From: Amycolatopsis sp. cg9
GTDB lineage: Bacteria > Actinomycetota > Actinomycetes > Mycobacteriales > Pseudonocardiaceae
NCBI RefSeq assembly: GCF_041346945.1
Contig: NZ_CP166850.1
Coordinates: 7,548,501 to 7,612,500 of the forward strand
Length of the DNA stretch: 64,000 bases
Reading direction: 5' to 3'
Under the pieces are notes generated by a model, which did not search any database, was not told the origin of the DNA, and was given only the letters and a program-made list of their open reading frames with translations. Shown here in pieces: positions 17,747 to 25,029 of this stretch; the stretch's first letter is position 1, and each line of letters starts with the position of its first letter. The translations under genes were made by a program, and so were the position numbers.

Positions 17747-19156
17747 TCACCGGCGGCGGACGCATTTTTCGTAGAGGCCGAGCAGCCGCTCGCGCGGGTC
17801 GTAGGTCCGCTTGAGCTCGGAGTAGGCGTCGCCGTTGTAGAGCCGCCAGAACTCGTCTTCGGAGTAGAAGCTGTCCGAATAGAGCGACTTGTGCCCGCCG
17901 AGCCGGGTGACCTCGGCTTCGATCATCCGGTTGTGCACGCCGTCGCGCTCGCCGGGCGCCAGCGGCACCGCCGACCAGAACCCGAAGTTGACGTAGAGCT
18001 CGGCGGGGTCGAGTTCGTAGAGCGGCCAGCGCACGCCGCCGGGGCGCTGGCGCAGCGGGCAGATCCAGACGGGGCTGATCGGGATCTCCCGTTCGAAGAA
18101 CTCGAGGAACTCCGCGGCCCGGGTGAGCGGCACCTCGATGTCCTGCACGATGGTTTCCTCCGGCGGCAGGCGCCGGAGCTTGAGCAGCCGTTCGGCGATC
18201 TTGAACCGGCGGTCGAGCGCGACGGCCTTCCAGTACACCGACGACCGGAGCAGGCGGCGGCCGAGCAGCAGCCGCGGCAGCCGGTGCTGGACGCCGAACG
18301 CGCGCGAGCACCAGAACCAGTCGGTGTCCCAGCGCCACAGATAGTCGCGGACGGTGAGGTGGTCGGTCTCGCGCCGCCGGATGGACCGGTAGTAGATGTC
18401 CAGCCAGGTGTAGTCGCTGGTCGACGGCGCGGAGTCGGTGAAGGTGCCGAGCGTCAGGTAGAGCTCGTCCGGACCGAAGACCGTGCCGTCGACGAAGTCC
18501 TGCTCGCCGTTCTCGCACACCTCGCCCAGCGCGCGGAAGAAGGTGTCCCGGTCGTGGTAGCGGACGTGGCGGAGCTCGACGAACGGTTTGACCGGTTCGA
18601 GCAGGATCCGCAGCCGCAGCGCGTAGCCGAGGGTGCCGTAGGAGTTGGGGAAGCCGTGGAACAGCGCCTGGTGCTCGTTGTCCGGCGTGGCGACGACGAT
18701 CCGGCCGTCGCCGGTGAGGACCTCGAGCTCGAGGACCGACTCGTGCGGCATGCCGTTGCGGAACGACGAGGACTCGATGCCGAGCCCGGTGACCGCGCCG
18801 CCGAGGGTGATGGTCTTGAGCTGGGGCACGACCAGCGGCATCAGCCCGTGCGGCAGCGTGGCGTCGACCAGCTGCTCGTAGGTGACCATCCCTTCGACGT
18901 CGGCGGTGCGGGTCGCGGGGTCGACGCGCAGGACGTGGCTGAACCCCGAGACGTCGAGTCCCGGGTGCCGCGTGGCGGCCCGGGACCGGAAGAGGTTCGA
19001 GGTGCGCTTCGCCAGCCGTACGGTGGCTTCGCCGCTGATCTCGGTGAGCTGCCGCCGCAGGGCGTCGACGCGGGCTTCGTGCTCGGGGAACGCCGGGCCC
19101 GGACGGGCTTCGGGCACCCCGGCCTGATCGATGGTCACGACTCGATCCTGCCTCAC
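17747..19156 (-). CDS. FAD-binding oxidoreductase, TmsA-like (10-methylene fatty acid reductase)
   Basis: A 469-aa protein with an N-terminal PCMH-type FAD domain ('RVDPATRTADVEGMVTYEQL', 'VVPQLKTITLGGAVTGLGIE', 'FPNSYGTLGYALRLRI') and a C-terminal substrate region ending 'LLGLYEKCV'. It resembles the DHCR24-like reductases that include TmsA/BfaA. It should use NADPH and FAD to reduce the 10-methylene acyl intermediate made by the adjacent methyltransferase. The start is uncertain: GTG 19156 has little ribosome-binding sequence, whereas the GTG at 19138 has GGCAGGA upstream. It probably forms an operon with the TmsB-like gene. Confidence 0.82.
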   Translation of the reverse strand: MRQDRVVTIDQAGVPEARPGPAFPEHEARVDALRRQLTEISGEATVRLAKRTSNLFRSRAATRHPGLDVSGFSHVLRVDPATRTADVEGMVTYEQLVDATLPHGLMPLVVPQLKTITLGGAVTGLGIESSSFRNGMPHESVLELEVLTGDGRIVVATPDNEHQALFHGFPNSYGTLGYALRLRILLEPVKPFVELRHVRYHDRDTFFRALGEVCENGEQDFVDGTVFGPDELYLTLGTFTDSAPSTSDYTWLDIYYRSIRRRETDHLTVRDYLWRWDTDWFWCSRAFGVQHRLPRLLLGRRLLRSSVYWKAVALDRRFKIAERLLKLRRLPPEETIVQDIEVPLTRAAEFLEFFEREIPISPVWICPLRQRPGGVRWPLYELDPAELYVNFGFWSAVPLAPGERDGVHNRMIEAEVTRLGGHKSLYSDSFYSEDEFWRLYNGDAYSELKRTYDPRERLLGLYEKCVRRR

Positions 19157-19184
19157 GGACCAGGTGGGCGCACGGTCCCGGTGC

Positions 19185-20234
19185 CTACTTCAGCGCCATA
19201 CCGGGGATGCGGGCGCGGATCGCGTCCAGCTCGGCTTCGTCGGAGATGCCCTGCCAGTCGTGGCGCGGGGTGTAGGGCCCCTCGAGCGCGCGCACCTCGT
19301 CGTCGGAGAGCACGACGTCGAGCGAGGCGACGGCGTCGTCGATCTGGCCCACCGAACCCGCCCCGACCAGCGGCGCGGTCACGACGGGCCGGCTCCGCAG
19401 CCAGGCCAGCGCGATCTGCGCGCGGCTCACGCCGTGGGCCGCGGCGACCTTGCCGACGGCGTCGACGATCGCGCGGTTCGAGGTTTCCTCGGCGGGGGAG
19501 TAGAGCAGGTCGGCGAAAGCGCCGTCGGTGCCGGACCGCGCGGTCGACTTCGCGTCGTCCCAGGCCCGCGCCAGCCGGCCGCGGGCGAGCGGGCTCCAGA
19601 TGATCGTGCCGACGCCTTCGTCGAGGCACAGCGGGATCATCTCGCGCTCCTCTTCGCGGTGCAGCAGGTTGTAGTGGTCCTGCATGGACACGAACCGGGC
19701 CCAGCCGTGCGCCCGCTGCGTGTGGAGGGCCTTCGCGAATTCCCAGGCGTGCATCGAGGACGCGCCCAGGTAGCGCACCTTGCCGGCCTTGACCAGGTCG
19801 CTCAGCGCTTCGAGGGTCTCTTCCAGCGGCGTCGCGTGGTCGTTGCGGTGCACCTGGTAGAGGTCGATGTAGTCGGTGCCGAGCCGGCGCAGCGAGTGGT
19901 CGACCTCGGTCATGATCGCCTTGCGGGAGAGTCCCTTGCCGTTCGGGCCCGGCCGCATCGGGTGCCGCAGCTTGGTGGCGATCACCACGTCGTCGCGGTC
20001 CGCGAAGTCCTTGAGCGCGCGGCCGAGGATCTCCTCGCTGGAGCCGTTCGAGTACATGTTCGCGGTGTCGAAGAAGTTGATGCCGGCGTCGAGCGCGTGC
20101 TTGATCAGCGGGCGCGCGTCGTCCTCGCCCAGCGACCACACCGGGTGGCCCCGGTCGGGTTCGCCGTAGGTCATCGCGCCGATCGCGATGGGGGAGACGT
20201 CGAGACCGGTGGTGCCGAGCTTCACGTACCGCAT
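19185..20234 (-). CDS. Aldo/keto reductase
   Basis: A 349-aa NADPH-dependent oxidoreductase of the AKR superfamily (TIM barrel). Key residues visible are Asp in FFDTANMY, Tyr in the same block, Lys in VIATKLRHP and His in YQVHRND, plus the C-terminal cofactor region 'PLVGAGSVGQIDDAV'. The ATG at 20234 has GGAG upstream; a longer in-frame start at 20255 would lie inside the operator. It diverges from a tetR gene, and two inverted repeats in the shared promoter suggest TetR control. The physiological carbonyl substrate is unknown. Confidence 0.92.
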   Translation of the reverse strand: MRYVKLGTTGLDVSPIAIGAMTYGEPDRGHPVWSLGEDDARPLIKHALDAGINFFDTANMYSNGSSEEILGRALKDFADRDDVVIATKLRHPMRPGPNGKGLSRKAIMTEVDHSLRRLGTDYIDLYQVHRNDHATPLEETLEALSDLVKAGKVRYLGASSMHAWEFAKALHTQRAHGWARFVSMQDHYNLLHREEEREMIPLCLDEGVGTIIWSPLARGRLARAWDDAKSTARSGTDGAFADLLYSPAEETSNRAIVDAVGKVAAAHGVSRAQIALAWLRSRPVVTAPLVGAGSVGQIDDAVASLDVVLSDDEVRALEGPYTPRHDWQGISDEAELDAIRARIPGMALK

Positions 20235-20253
20235 GGGTTCTCCTGCCGAAGGC

Positions 20254-20303
20254 AACTCGCGGAGGATTCTCCGCGAGTTCGAAACTAGCGGAGAGTCCTC
20301 CGC
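20254..20303. promoter_or_regulatory. Two TetR-type inverted repeats in the divergent promoter
   Basis: Two dyads share the core CGGAG-N4-CTCCG. The first has 11-bp perfect arms (20254-20264 with 20269-20279) around GATT. The second (20288-20303) has 6-bp arms GCGGAG/CTCCGC around AGTC. Centres are 29 bp apart, close to three helical turns. They lie between the aldo/keto reductase start and the tetR start, so the TetR protein at 20331-20906 is the obvious ligand. Confidence 0.8.
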
Positions 20304-20330
20304 ATGTCAAAGATGGGGCATGATCGGGGC

Positions 20331-20906
20331 ATGACCGACGGGACGTACGGCACCCAGCGCAAGGCCGCCGCGCGCAACCGGGTGGCGATCATCGAGGCGG
20401 CGCACGAGCTGTTCGCGGCGAACCCGCTGGTGCCGCTGAGCGAGGTCGCGAAGCACGCGGGCGTCGGCGCCGGGACGCTCTACCGCCACTTCCCGTCCCG
20501 CGAGGACCTGATCCTGGCGGCCTACCAGCACGACATCGAGCGCCTGACCGGCGAGGCCGACGCCGTGCTGAGCCGGCAGCCGTCGGCGAAGGCGGCGTTC
20601 GTCGAGTGGTTCGAAACCCTCGCCGGCTACATCCGCCTCAAGCACGGGCTGGGTGACGCCCTGCACAGCGCCGCGGCCCAGGACGTGATCAGCGCTTCGT
20701 GGGCCCCGGCGACCGCGGCGGTGAAGAAGCTCGTCGACGCCTGCGTCGCGGAAGGCACGATCGCGCCGGGCCACGACCCGGCGGACATCATCATGCTGAT
20801 GAGCTTCCTCTGGCGCGTGGCCGACGACGAGGACGGCGCGGCACAGGGGCGGCGGCTGATCGCGGCGGTGTTCTCGGGGCTGTCGGCAGCACCCACGCGG
20901 CTCTGA
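20331..20906 (+). CDS. TetR-family regulator of the divergent aldo/keto reductase
   Basis: A 191-aa TetR-family repressor. The N-terminal helix-turn-helix is 'LSEVAKHAGVGAGTLYRHFPSREDL'; the C-terminal domain is the TetR_C type seen in many actinomycete regulators of oxidoreductases. Several ATGs occur in frame (20304, 20313, 20331); 20331 is chosen because it starts just before the conserved region and lies clear of the operators. It likely represses itself and the aldo/keto reductase through the paired dyads upstream. Confidence 0.9.
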   Translation: MTDGTYGTQRKAAARNRVAIIEAAHELFAANPLVPLSEVAKHAGVGAGTLYRHFPSREDLILAAYQHDIERLTGEADAVLSRQPSAKAAFVEWFETLAGYIRLKHGLGDALHSAAAQDVISASWAPATAAVKKLVDACVAEGTIAPGHDPADIIMLMSFLWRVADDEDGAAQGRRLIAAVFSGLSAAPTRL

Positions 20907-20915
20907 GCGCAGGGT

Positions 20916-21180
20916 GATCCGCGCCGCGCCCGGTGTCGGCGGCGCCACGGCAGGGGAGCGACGCCGGTTCGGGTGGGCCTGATCGCCCGCGCGGGTGCGC
21001 TGTGTGCGGGTGCCGCCGGTGTGGGCGGGGTCGATCCGCGAGGCCGGGGTTGGGTGGCGCCACGGCAGGGGAGCGACGCCGGTTCGGGCGGGCCTGATCG
21101 CCCGCGCGGTGCCCGGGACCCGGTGCGTGCGGGGGCCGATCGCGAACCCGGGATTGACCCGCGCCACGGCGGGGTACCCG
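20916..21180. repeat. 117-bp tandem repeat in a non-coding gap
   Basis: The 324-bp gap between tetR and the DUF6292-like gene is mostly repeat. Unit 1 begins GATCCGCG at 20916 and unit 2 begins GATCCGCG at 21033. About 55 bp within the units (20941 onward and 21056 onward, starting GGCGCCACGGCAGGGGAGCG) differ at only one or two positions. A degenerate third partial unit starts near 21152. Open frames through it have no family resemblance, so it is treated as non-coding. Confidence 0.8.
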
Positions 21181-21230
21181 CCGTCCGGACCGCGGGGATC
21201 CCGCGGCGGGCTGGGGAAAGCGAGGCGGCG

Positions 21231-21656
21231 TTGAGCATTCTGATCGACTTCGGGCGCGACACGGAGTTCTCGTTCGAGCGGCGGTTGCGCGGATACGTGG
21301 AGGCGGTCGCGAAGGCCGTCGGTGTGGGGCTGGAGTCCTGCGCGTTCGACGCGGGCACGCCCGCTGCGGCGTACATCGCCCTCGACTGGCGGCTGTCCCG
21401 CTTCCCCGACCACGATCTCGCGCTCGTCTGGGACGAACGGCACGGCTGGGCCGCGGCGCTCGAAGGCGCGGCCGGCGATCCTTCGACGGTCCTGGCCCAC
21501 CTCGGCGGCGAAGCCGTCCCCGAACCCCGTGCGGTGGTCCGGTTCCTGGCCGCCGTACGCGCCGGCGACCCCGGCGCCGGCTCGCTCGAAGCGCCGGCAC
21601 TGCGCGAAGCGGGCGACCACGAACGGCTGCTGAGCACCCTCGCGGCGCGGCAATAG
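21231..21656 (+). CDS. Small DUF6292-like protein
   Basis: A 141-aa soluble protein. The pattern 'RLRGYVEAVAKAVGVGLESC', 'AAYIALDWRLSRFPDHDLALVWDERHGWAAALE' and 'VLAHLGGEAVPEPRAVVRFLAAV' resembles DUF6292, a family I associate with Pseudonocardiales and of unknown function. The TTG start at 21231 is chosen because homology begins there and a GGGGAAAG lies upstream. An extension upstream would run into the tandem repeat. No membrane segment or catalytic motif is visible. Confidence 0.65.
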   Translation: MSILIDFGRDTEFSFERRLRGYVEAVAKAVGVGLESCAFDAGTPAAAYIALDWRLSRFPDHDLALVWDERHGWAAALEGAAGDPSTVLAHLGGEAVPEPRAVVRFLAAVRAGDPGAGSLEAPALREAGDHERLLSTLAARQ

Positions 21657-21745
21657 TTCCGTAGCCGTACGGGGCGGCTCCCCGGTTGTTTACGTACCCG
21701 GCGTCACCGGAAAGTGACCGGCAGCAACCTCGAAAAGGAGCTGCC

Positions 21746-23191
21746 GTGAACTCGAGACAACGCTTCCTGGGTGCGTTCGCCGCCGTCCTCGCCCTCCCGC
21801 TGTTCGCCGTGCCCGCCGCGCAGGCGGGCGGCAACCCGCCCGCGGTCACCCCGCTCGGCGGGACGCCGCTGCCGGCGGGCGTTTCGCCTTCTTCGGTCGG
21901 CGGGACACCGGCGTCGGTCCAGGACTACCCCTTCATCATCGCGGGGCTGCGGGAGGGCGGGTCGCGGCCGCTCGGGCAGACCTGCACCGGGTCGGTCGTC
22001 GCCCCGCGCAAGATCCTCATCGCCGCCCACTGCAAGGCGGCCGAGGGGCAGAAGTCCTTCCTGTACGGGCTCGACGACCTGAGCGCCGGCGGTGGCACGC
22101 CGATCGGCGTCGTCAGCTACGACACCCACCCCAAGTACGTCAACTTCGACCAGGGCTACGACGTCGCGGTGGTGACCACCGACCGGGACGTCCCGGTGCC
22201 GGGCGGGCAGTACGCGAAGGTCGCGACCTCGGCCGACACCGACCTGAACAAGCCGGGCAAGACCGGGCTCGGGCTCGGCTACGGCAAGAAGGACTTCAAC
22301 GACAACACCCGTGACGTCACGCTCACGAAGTTCAGCCTGCCGATCGTGGCCGGGAGCAACTGCAGCGGGGTCGGTGCCGGCTTCCAGGAAGCCACCATGA
22401 TCTGCAGCGGTTACGCCGACGGCCACGTCACGATCCTGCCCGGCGACAGCGGCGGGCCGCTGCTCGTCGACGGCAAGGTCGCCGGGGTCGCGTCGTGGAG
22501 CCGCAGCGACTTCAAGTGGTACAGCGTCTACGGCCGCCTCAACAACGACATGGGCGACTGGGTGAAGCAGCAGATCGGCGACGTGACGCCGCCGGAGACG
22601 TTCGGCCTCGGGGTAACGCCGGGCGCGGTCAAGACCGAGCCGGGCAAGTACGTCTCCGCGTCGGTGACGAGCACCGCCGGGAAGAACGGGCCGGAGCGGG
22701 TCGACCTGACCGCGGCCGGCCTGCCGGACGGGGCGAAGGCGACGTTCCAGCCGTCGTCGATCACCTCGGGGGAGACCGCGAAGCTGACCGTCGAAACGTC
22801 CGCGAGCACCCCGCAAGGGGACTACCCGGTCACGATCACCGGCACCGGCGCGAGCGGCACGGCGACCGCCAAGCTGACCCTGACCGTGGGCACCGGCCAG
22901 CCGCCGACGGGCGACCTCAAGGTCAGCGTCGACCCCGGCAGCGGGACCGTGCAGCCCGGCTTCTTCACCACCGCCACGGTCACCGTGGCCGGCGGCACCG
23001 GCACCGTGACGCTGTCGGCCACCGGGCTGTCGTTCGCCCCGTTCTTCAACCCCTCGACGGTGAACGGCAGCGGCACGTCGCGGATGCAGGTGGTCGGGCC
23101 GTTCCAGCGCGGGACCTACCCGGTCACCGTCACCGCGAAGGACTCCACCGGGAAGACGGCGACGGCGAAGTACACCCTGACCGTCCAATGA
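21746..23191 (+). CDS. Secreted trypsin-like serine protease (S1) with two C-terminal beta-sandwich domains
   Basis: A 481-aa secreted protein. The signal peptide runs MNSRQRFLGAFAAVLALPLF to about AQAG. The S1 domain (about 50-285) has the triad His in LIAAHC (about residue 95), Asp in YDVAVV (about 139) and Ser in GDSGGP (about 235). Two Ig-like beta repeats follow (about 290-385 and 392-481), both ending in a Thr-rich strand such as LTLTV/YTLTV, which may bind cell wall or substrate. The GTG start has AAAAGGAG at good spacing. It converges on a subtilisin gene, with a shared terminator hairpin between. Confidence 0.92.
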   Translation: MNSRQRFLGAFAAVLALPLFAVPAAQAGGNPPAVTPLGGTPLPAGVSPSSVGGTPASVQDYPFIIAGLREGGSRPLGQTCTGSVVAPRKILIAAHCKAAEGQKSFLYGLDDLSAGGGTPIGVVSYDTHPKYVNFDQGYDVAVVTTDRDVPVPGGQYAKVATSADTDLNKPGKTGLGLGYGKKDFNDNTRDVTLTKFSLPIVAGSNCSGVGAGFQEATMICSGYADGHVTILPGDSGGPLLVDGKVAGVASWSRSDFKWYSVYGRLNNDMGDWVKQQIGDVTPPETFGLGVTPGAVKTEPGKYVSASVTSTAGKNGPERVDLTAAGLPDGAKATFQPSSITSGETAKLTVETSASTPQGDYPVTITGTGASGTATAKLTLTVGTGQPPTGDLKVSVDPGSGTVQPGFFTTATVTVAGGTGTVTLSATGLSFAPFFNPSTVNGSGTSRMQVVGPFQRGTYPVTVTAKDSTGKTATAKYTLTVQ

Positions 23192-23197
23192 GGACGG

Positions 23198-23227
23198 GGA
23201 GCGGGGAGGCGCCGGCCTCCCCGCTCC
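23198..23227. terminator. Bidirectional terminator between the two protease genes
   Basis: A perfect 13-bp stem (23198-23210 with 23215-23227) and a 4-nt loop lie in the 40-bp gap between the convergent S1 and S8 protease genes. Confidence 0.9.
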
Positions 23228-23231
23228 GGCG

Positions 23232-24770
23232 TCAGAAGGTGATCGTGAAGCCGTCCAGCGTGCCGGTGTCGAACCGGTAGACGTCCTGCACCCGCAGCTT
23301 CCAGGTGCCGTTCGCGGGCTCCGCCGCCGCGTTGACCGTGTAGGTGGTGTGGAGGCCCGCGGCCGAACCGGTGCCACCGGCCTTCTGCAGCGGGAAGACC
23401 GCACCACTCGGCCCGATCAGGTCGACGGCCAGGTCGCCGGTGTAGGTGTGGCTGATGTCCACCTTCACCGGCAGTGCCGCGGAGGCCTTGCCGTCGCAGC
23501 CGTCCTGGGTGACCGAGCTGGTGACCGCGGCCCCGGCGTCCGGGATCGCCACCGGCGTCGTGTTCGACCGGGCGCCGCACCGCGACGGCGGGGTGCCACC
23601 GCCGATGAACGACACGTTCAGCAGTTTGTTCGGCGACCCGCTCCCGGCGTTCTTGACGACGCCGGAGGTCGCGCCGCCGACGAGCGCGTCCCGCACCTGC
23701 TGCGCGGTGGCACCCGGGTTGGCGGCCAGGTAGAGCGCGGCGGCGCCGGTGACGTGCGGGGTCGCCATGGACGTGCCGCTCATGTTCGCGCTGCTGCCGT
23801 TCGGGAGCCCGAGCGACGTGATGTTGTTGCCCGGCGCGAAGAGGTCGGTGCAGCTGCCGTAGTTGGAGAAGGACGCGCGGTTGTCGTTCTCGTCGGAGGC
23901 GTTGACCGTGATCGCCTCGGGGACGTGCGCGGGGCTCGTGTTGCAGGCGTCGGTCGAGCTGTTGCCCGCGGCCACCGAGTAGACGATCCCGGCCGCGATC
24001 GACCGCTTGATCGCGTCGTCGCCGACCCCGACCTGGTCCATGGTCAGGCTCATGTTCGCCACCGCGGGCTTGGCGGCGTTGGCCGTGACCCACTCGATCG
24101 CGTCGACCGCGGCGGAGTCCGGGCCGTTGCCGGAGCAGTCGTTGCCGAGCACCTTGAGCCCGACGAGCTTGACCTTCTTCGCCACGCCGTAGGTCTTGCT
24201 GCCGATCGTGCCCGCGGTGTGCGTGCCGTGGCCGTTGCAGTCGCTGCCGTTCCCGCCGACGAAGTCCTTGCCGATCGACGCGCGGCCTTCGTACTCGGGG
24301 TTGTCCGGCTTGATCCCGGTGTCGAGGTCGTAGGCGGTGACGCCCTCGCCGGTGTTCGGGTAGGTGTAGGAGTTGTCGCGGGGCAGGTTCGCCTGGTCGA
24401 TGCGGTCCAGGCCCCAGGTCGGGTTGGTCTGCGTGCCCGCGATCCGGGCGGTGCCGTCTTCGTAGACCGCGGCCACCGCGGGGTCGGCGGCCAGCCGCCG
24501 CGCCTGCTGCGCGCTCAGGTGCCGGGCCGAGAAGCCGTGCAGGACCCGGGAGTACGTCGACCGGACCTCCCCGCCGTACCGCCCGGCGAGCGACGCCGGT
24601 ACGACGAGCGACTGGGCGTCCTTCAGCACCACGATGTACTGGTCGCCGTAGTGCTGCCGGGCCGGGACCACGGTGCCCTCCGGCTGCGCGGCGGTCGCGA
24701 CGCCGGCGGTGGCCAGCGCGGCCACGACCGCCGCGGCGACGGCGCCCGCTTTTCGGTGAACTGTGCGCAT
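23232..24770 (-). CDS. Secreted subtilisin-like protease (S8) with inhibitor I9 propeptide and P-domain
   Basis: A 512-aa preproprotein. A signal peptide (MRTVHRKAGAVAAAVVAALA) is followed by an I9 propeptide with 'DQYIVVLKDAQ' (about 35-115). The S8 domain has Asp in YDLDTGI (about 149), His in GHGTHTAG (about 182), the oxyanion Asn in AAGNSS and Ser in GTSMATPH (about 332). A proprotein-convertase P-domain occupies the last ~115 residues ('DISHTYTGDLAVDLIGP', 'GTWKLRVQDV'). The ATG at 24770 has GGAG upstream and begins the signal peptide. Extracellular protein breakdown is the likely role. Confidence 0.93.
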   Translation of the reverse strand: MRTVHRKAGAVAAAVVAALATAGVATAAQPEGTVVPARQHYGDQYIVVLKDAQSLVVPASLAGRYGGEVRSTYSRVLHGFSARHLSAQQARRLAADPAVAAVYEDGTARIAGTQTNPTWGLDRIDQANLPRDNSYTYPNTGEGVTAYDLDTGIKPDNPEYEGRASIGKDFVGGNGSDCNGHGTHTAGTIGSKTYGVAKKVKLVGLKVLGNDCSGNGPDSAAVDAIEWVTANAAKPAVANMSLTMDQVGVGDDAIKRSIAAGIVYSVAAGNSSTDACNTSPAHVPEAITVNASDENDNRASFSNYGSCTDLFAPGNNITSLGLPNGSSANMSGTSMATPHVTGAAALYLAANPGATAQQVRDALVGGATSGVVKNAGSGSPNKLLNVSFIGGGTPPSRCGARSNTTPVAIPDAGAAVTSSVTQDGCDGKASAALPVKVDISHTYTGDLAVDLIGPSGAVFPLQKAGGTGSAAGLHTTYTVNAAAEPANGTWKLRVQDVYRFDTGTLDGFTITF

Positions 24771-24878
24771 GCTTCGACTCCACTCACTCGAACAGGTGAA
24801 TCGCGGCGCGGTGACCGAGAGCCACCGCTGTCTCACTGTCGGGTGGGCTCGCCTGCGCTAACAAGCGAGGCAGCGCCC

Positions 24879-24890
24879 CGTAGGCCTACG
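24879..24890. promoter_or_regulatory. Perfect 12-bp palindrome in the S8 protease / LuxR-type regulator gap
   Basis: CGTAGGCCTACG lies in the 259-bp divergent region. CCTACG, one half of it, recurs at about 24913. It may be an operator for either gene; there is no further evidence. Confidence 0.35.
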
Positions 24891-25029
24891 TAACTAATGC
24901 CTTTCCCGGTCCCCTACGAAAGTTCCTTGCCCGCCCGTGCGGGTTCCGCGCGCCCGAACGGCGGACTTAAGCTCCGGTCACCGGACAGGGTGGTTCGGTA
25001 CGCGATGCCGCTTTTCAGGGGGGCGGGCG

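Noticed and set aside
20307..21849. Long minus-strand open frames over tetR, the tandem repeat and the DUF6292-like gene
   Set aside because: Composition is typical of antisense reading of GC-rich genes, with arginine- and proline-rich runs; no domain is visible.
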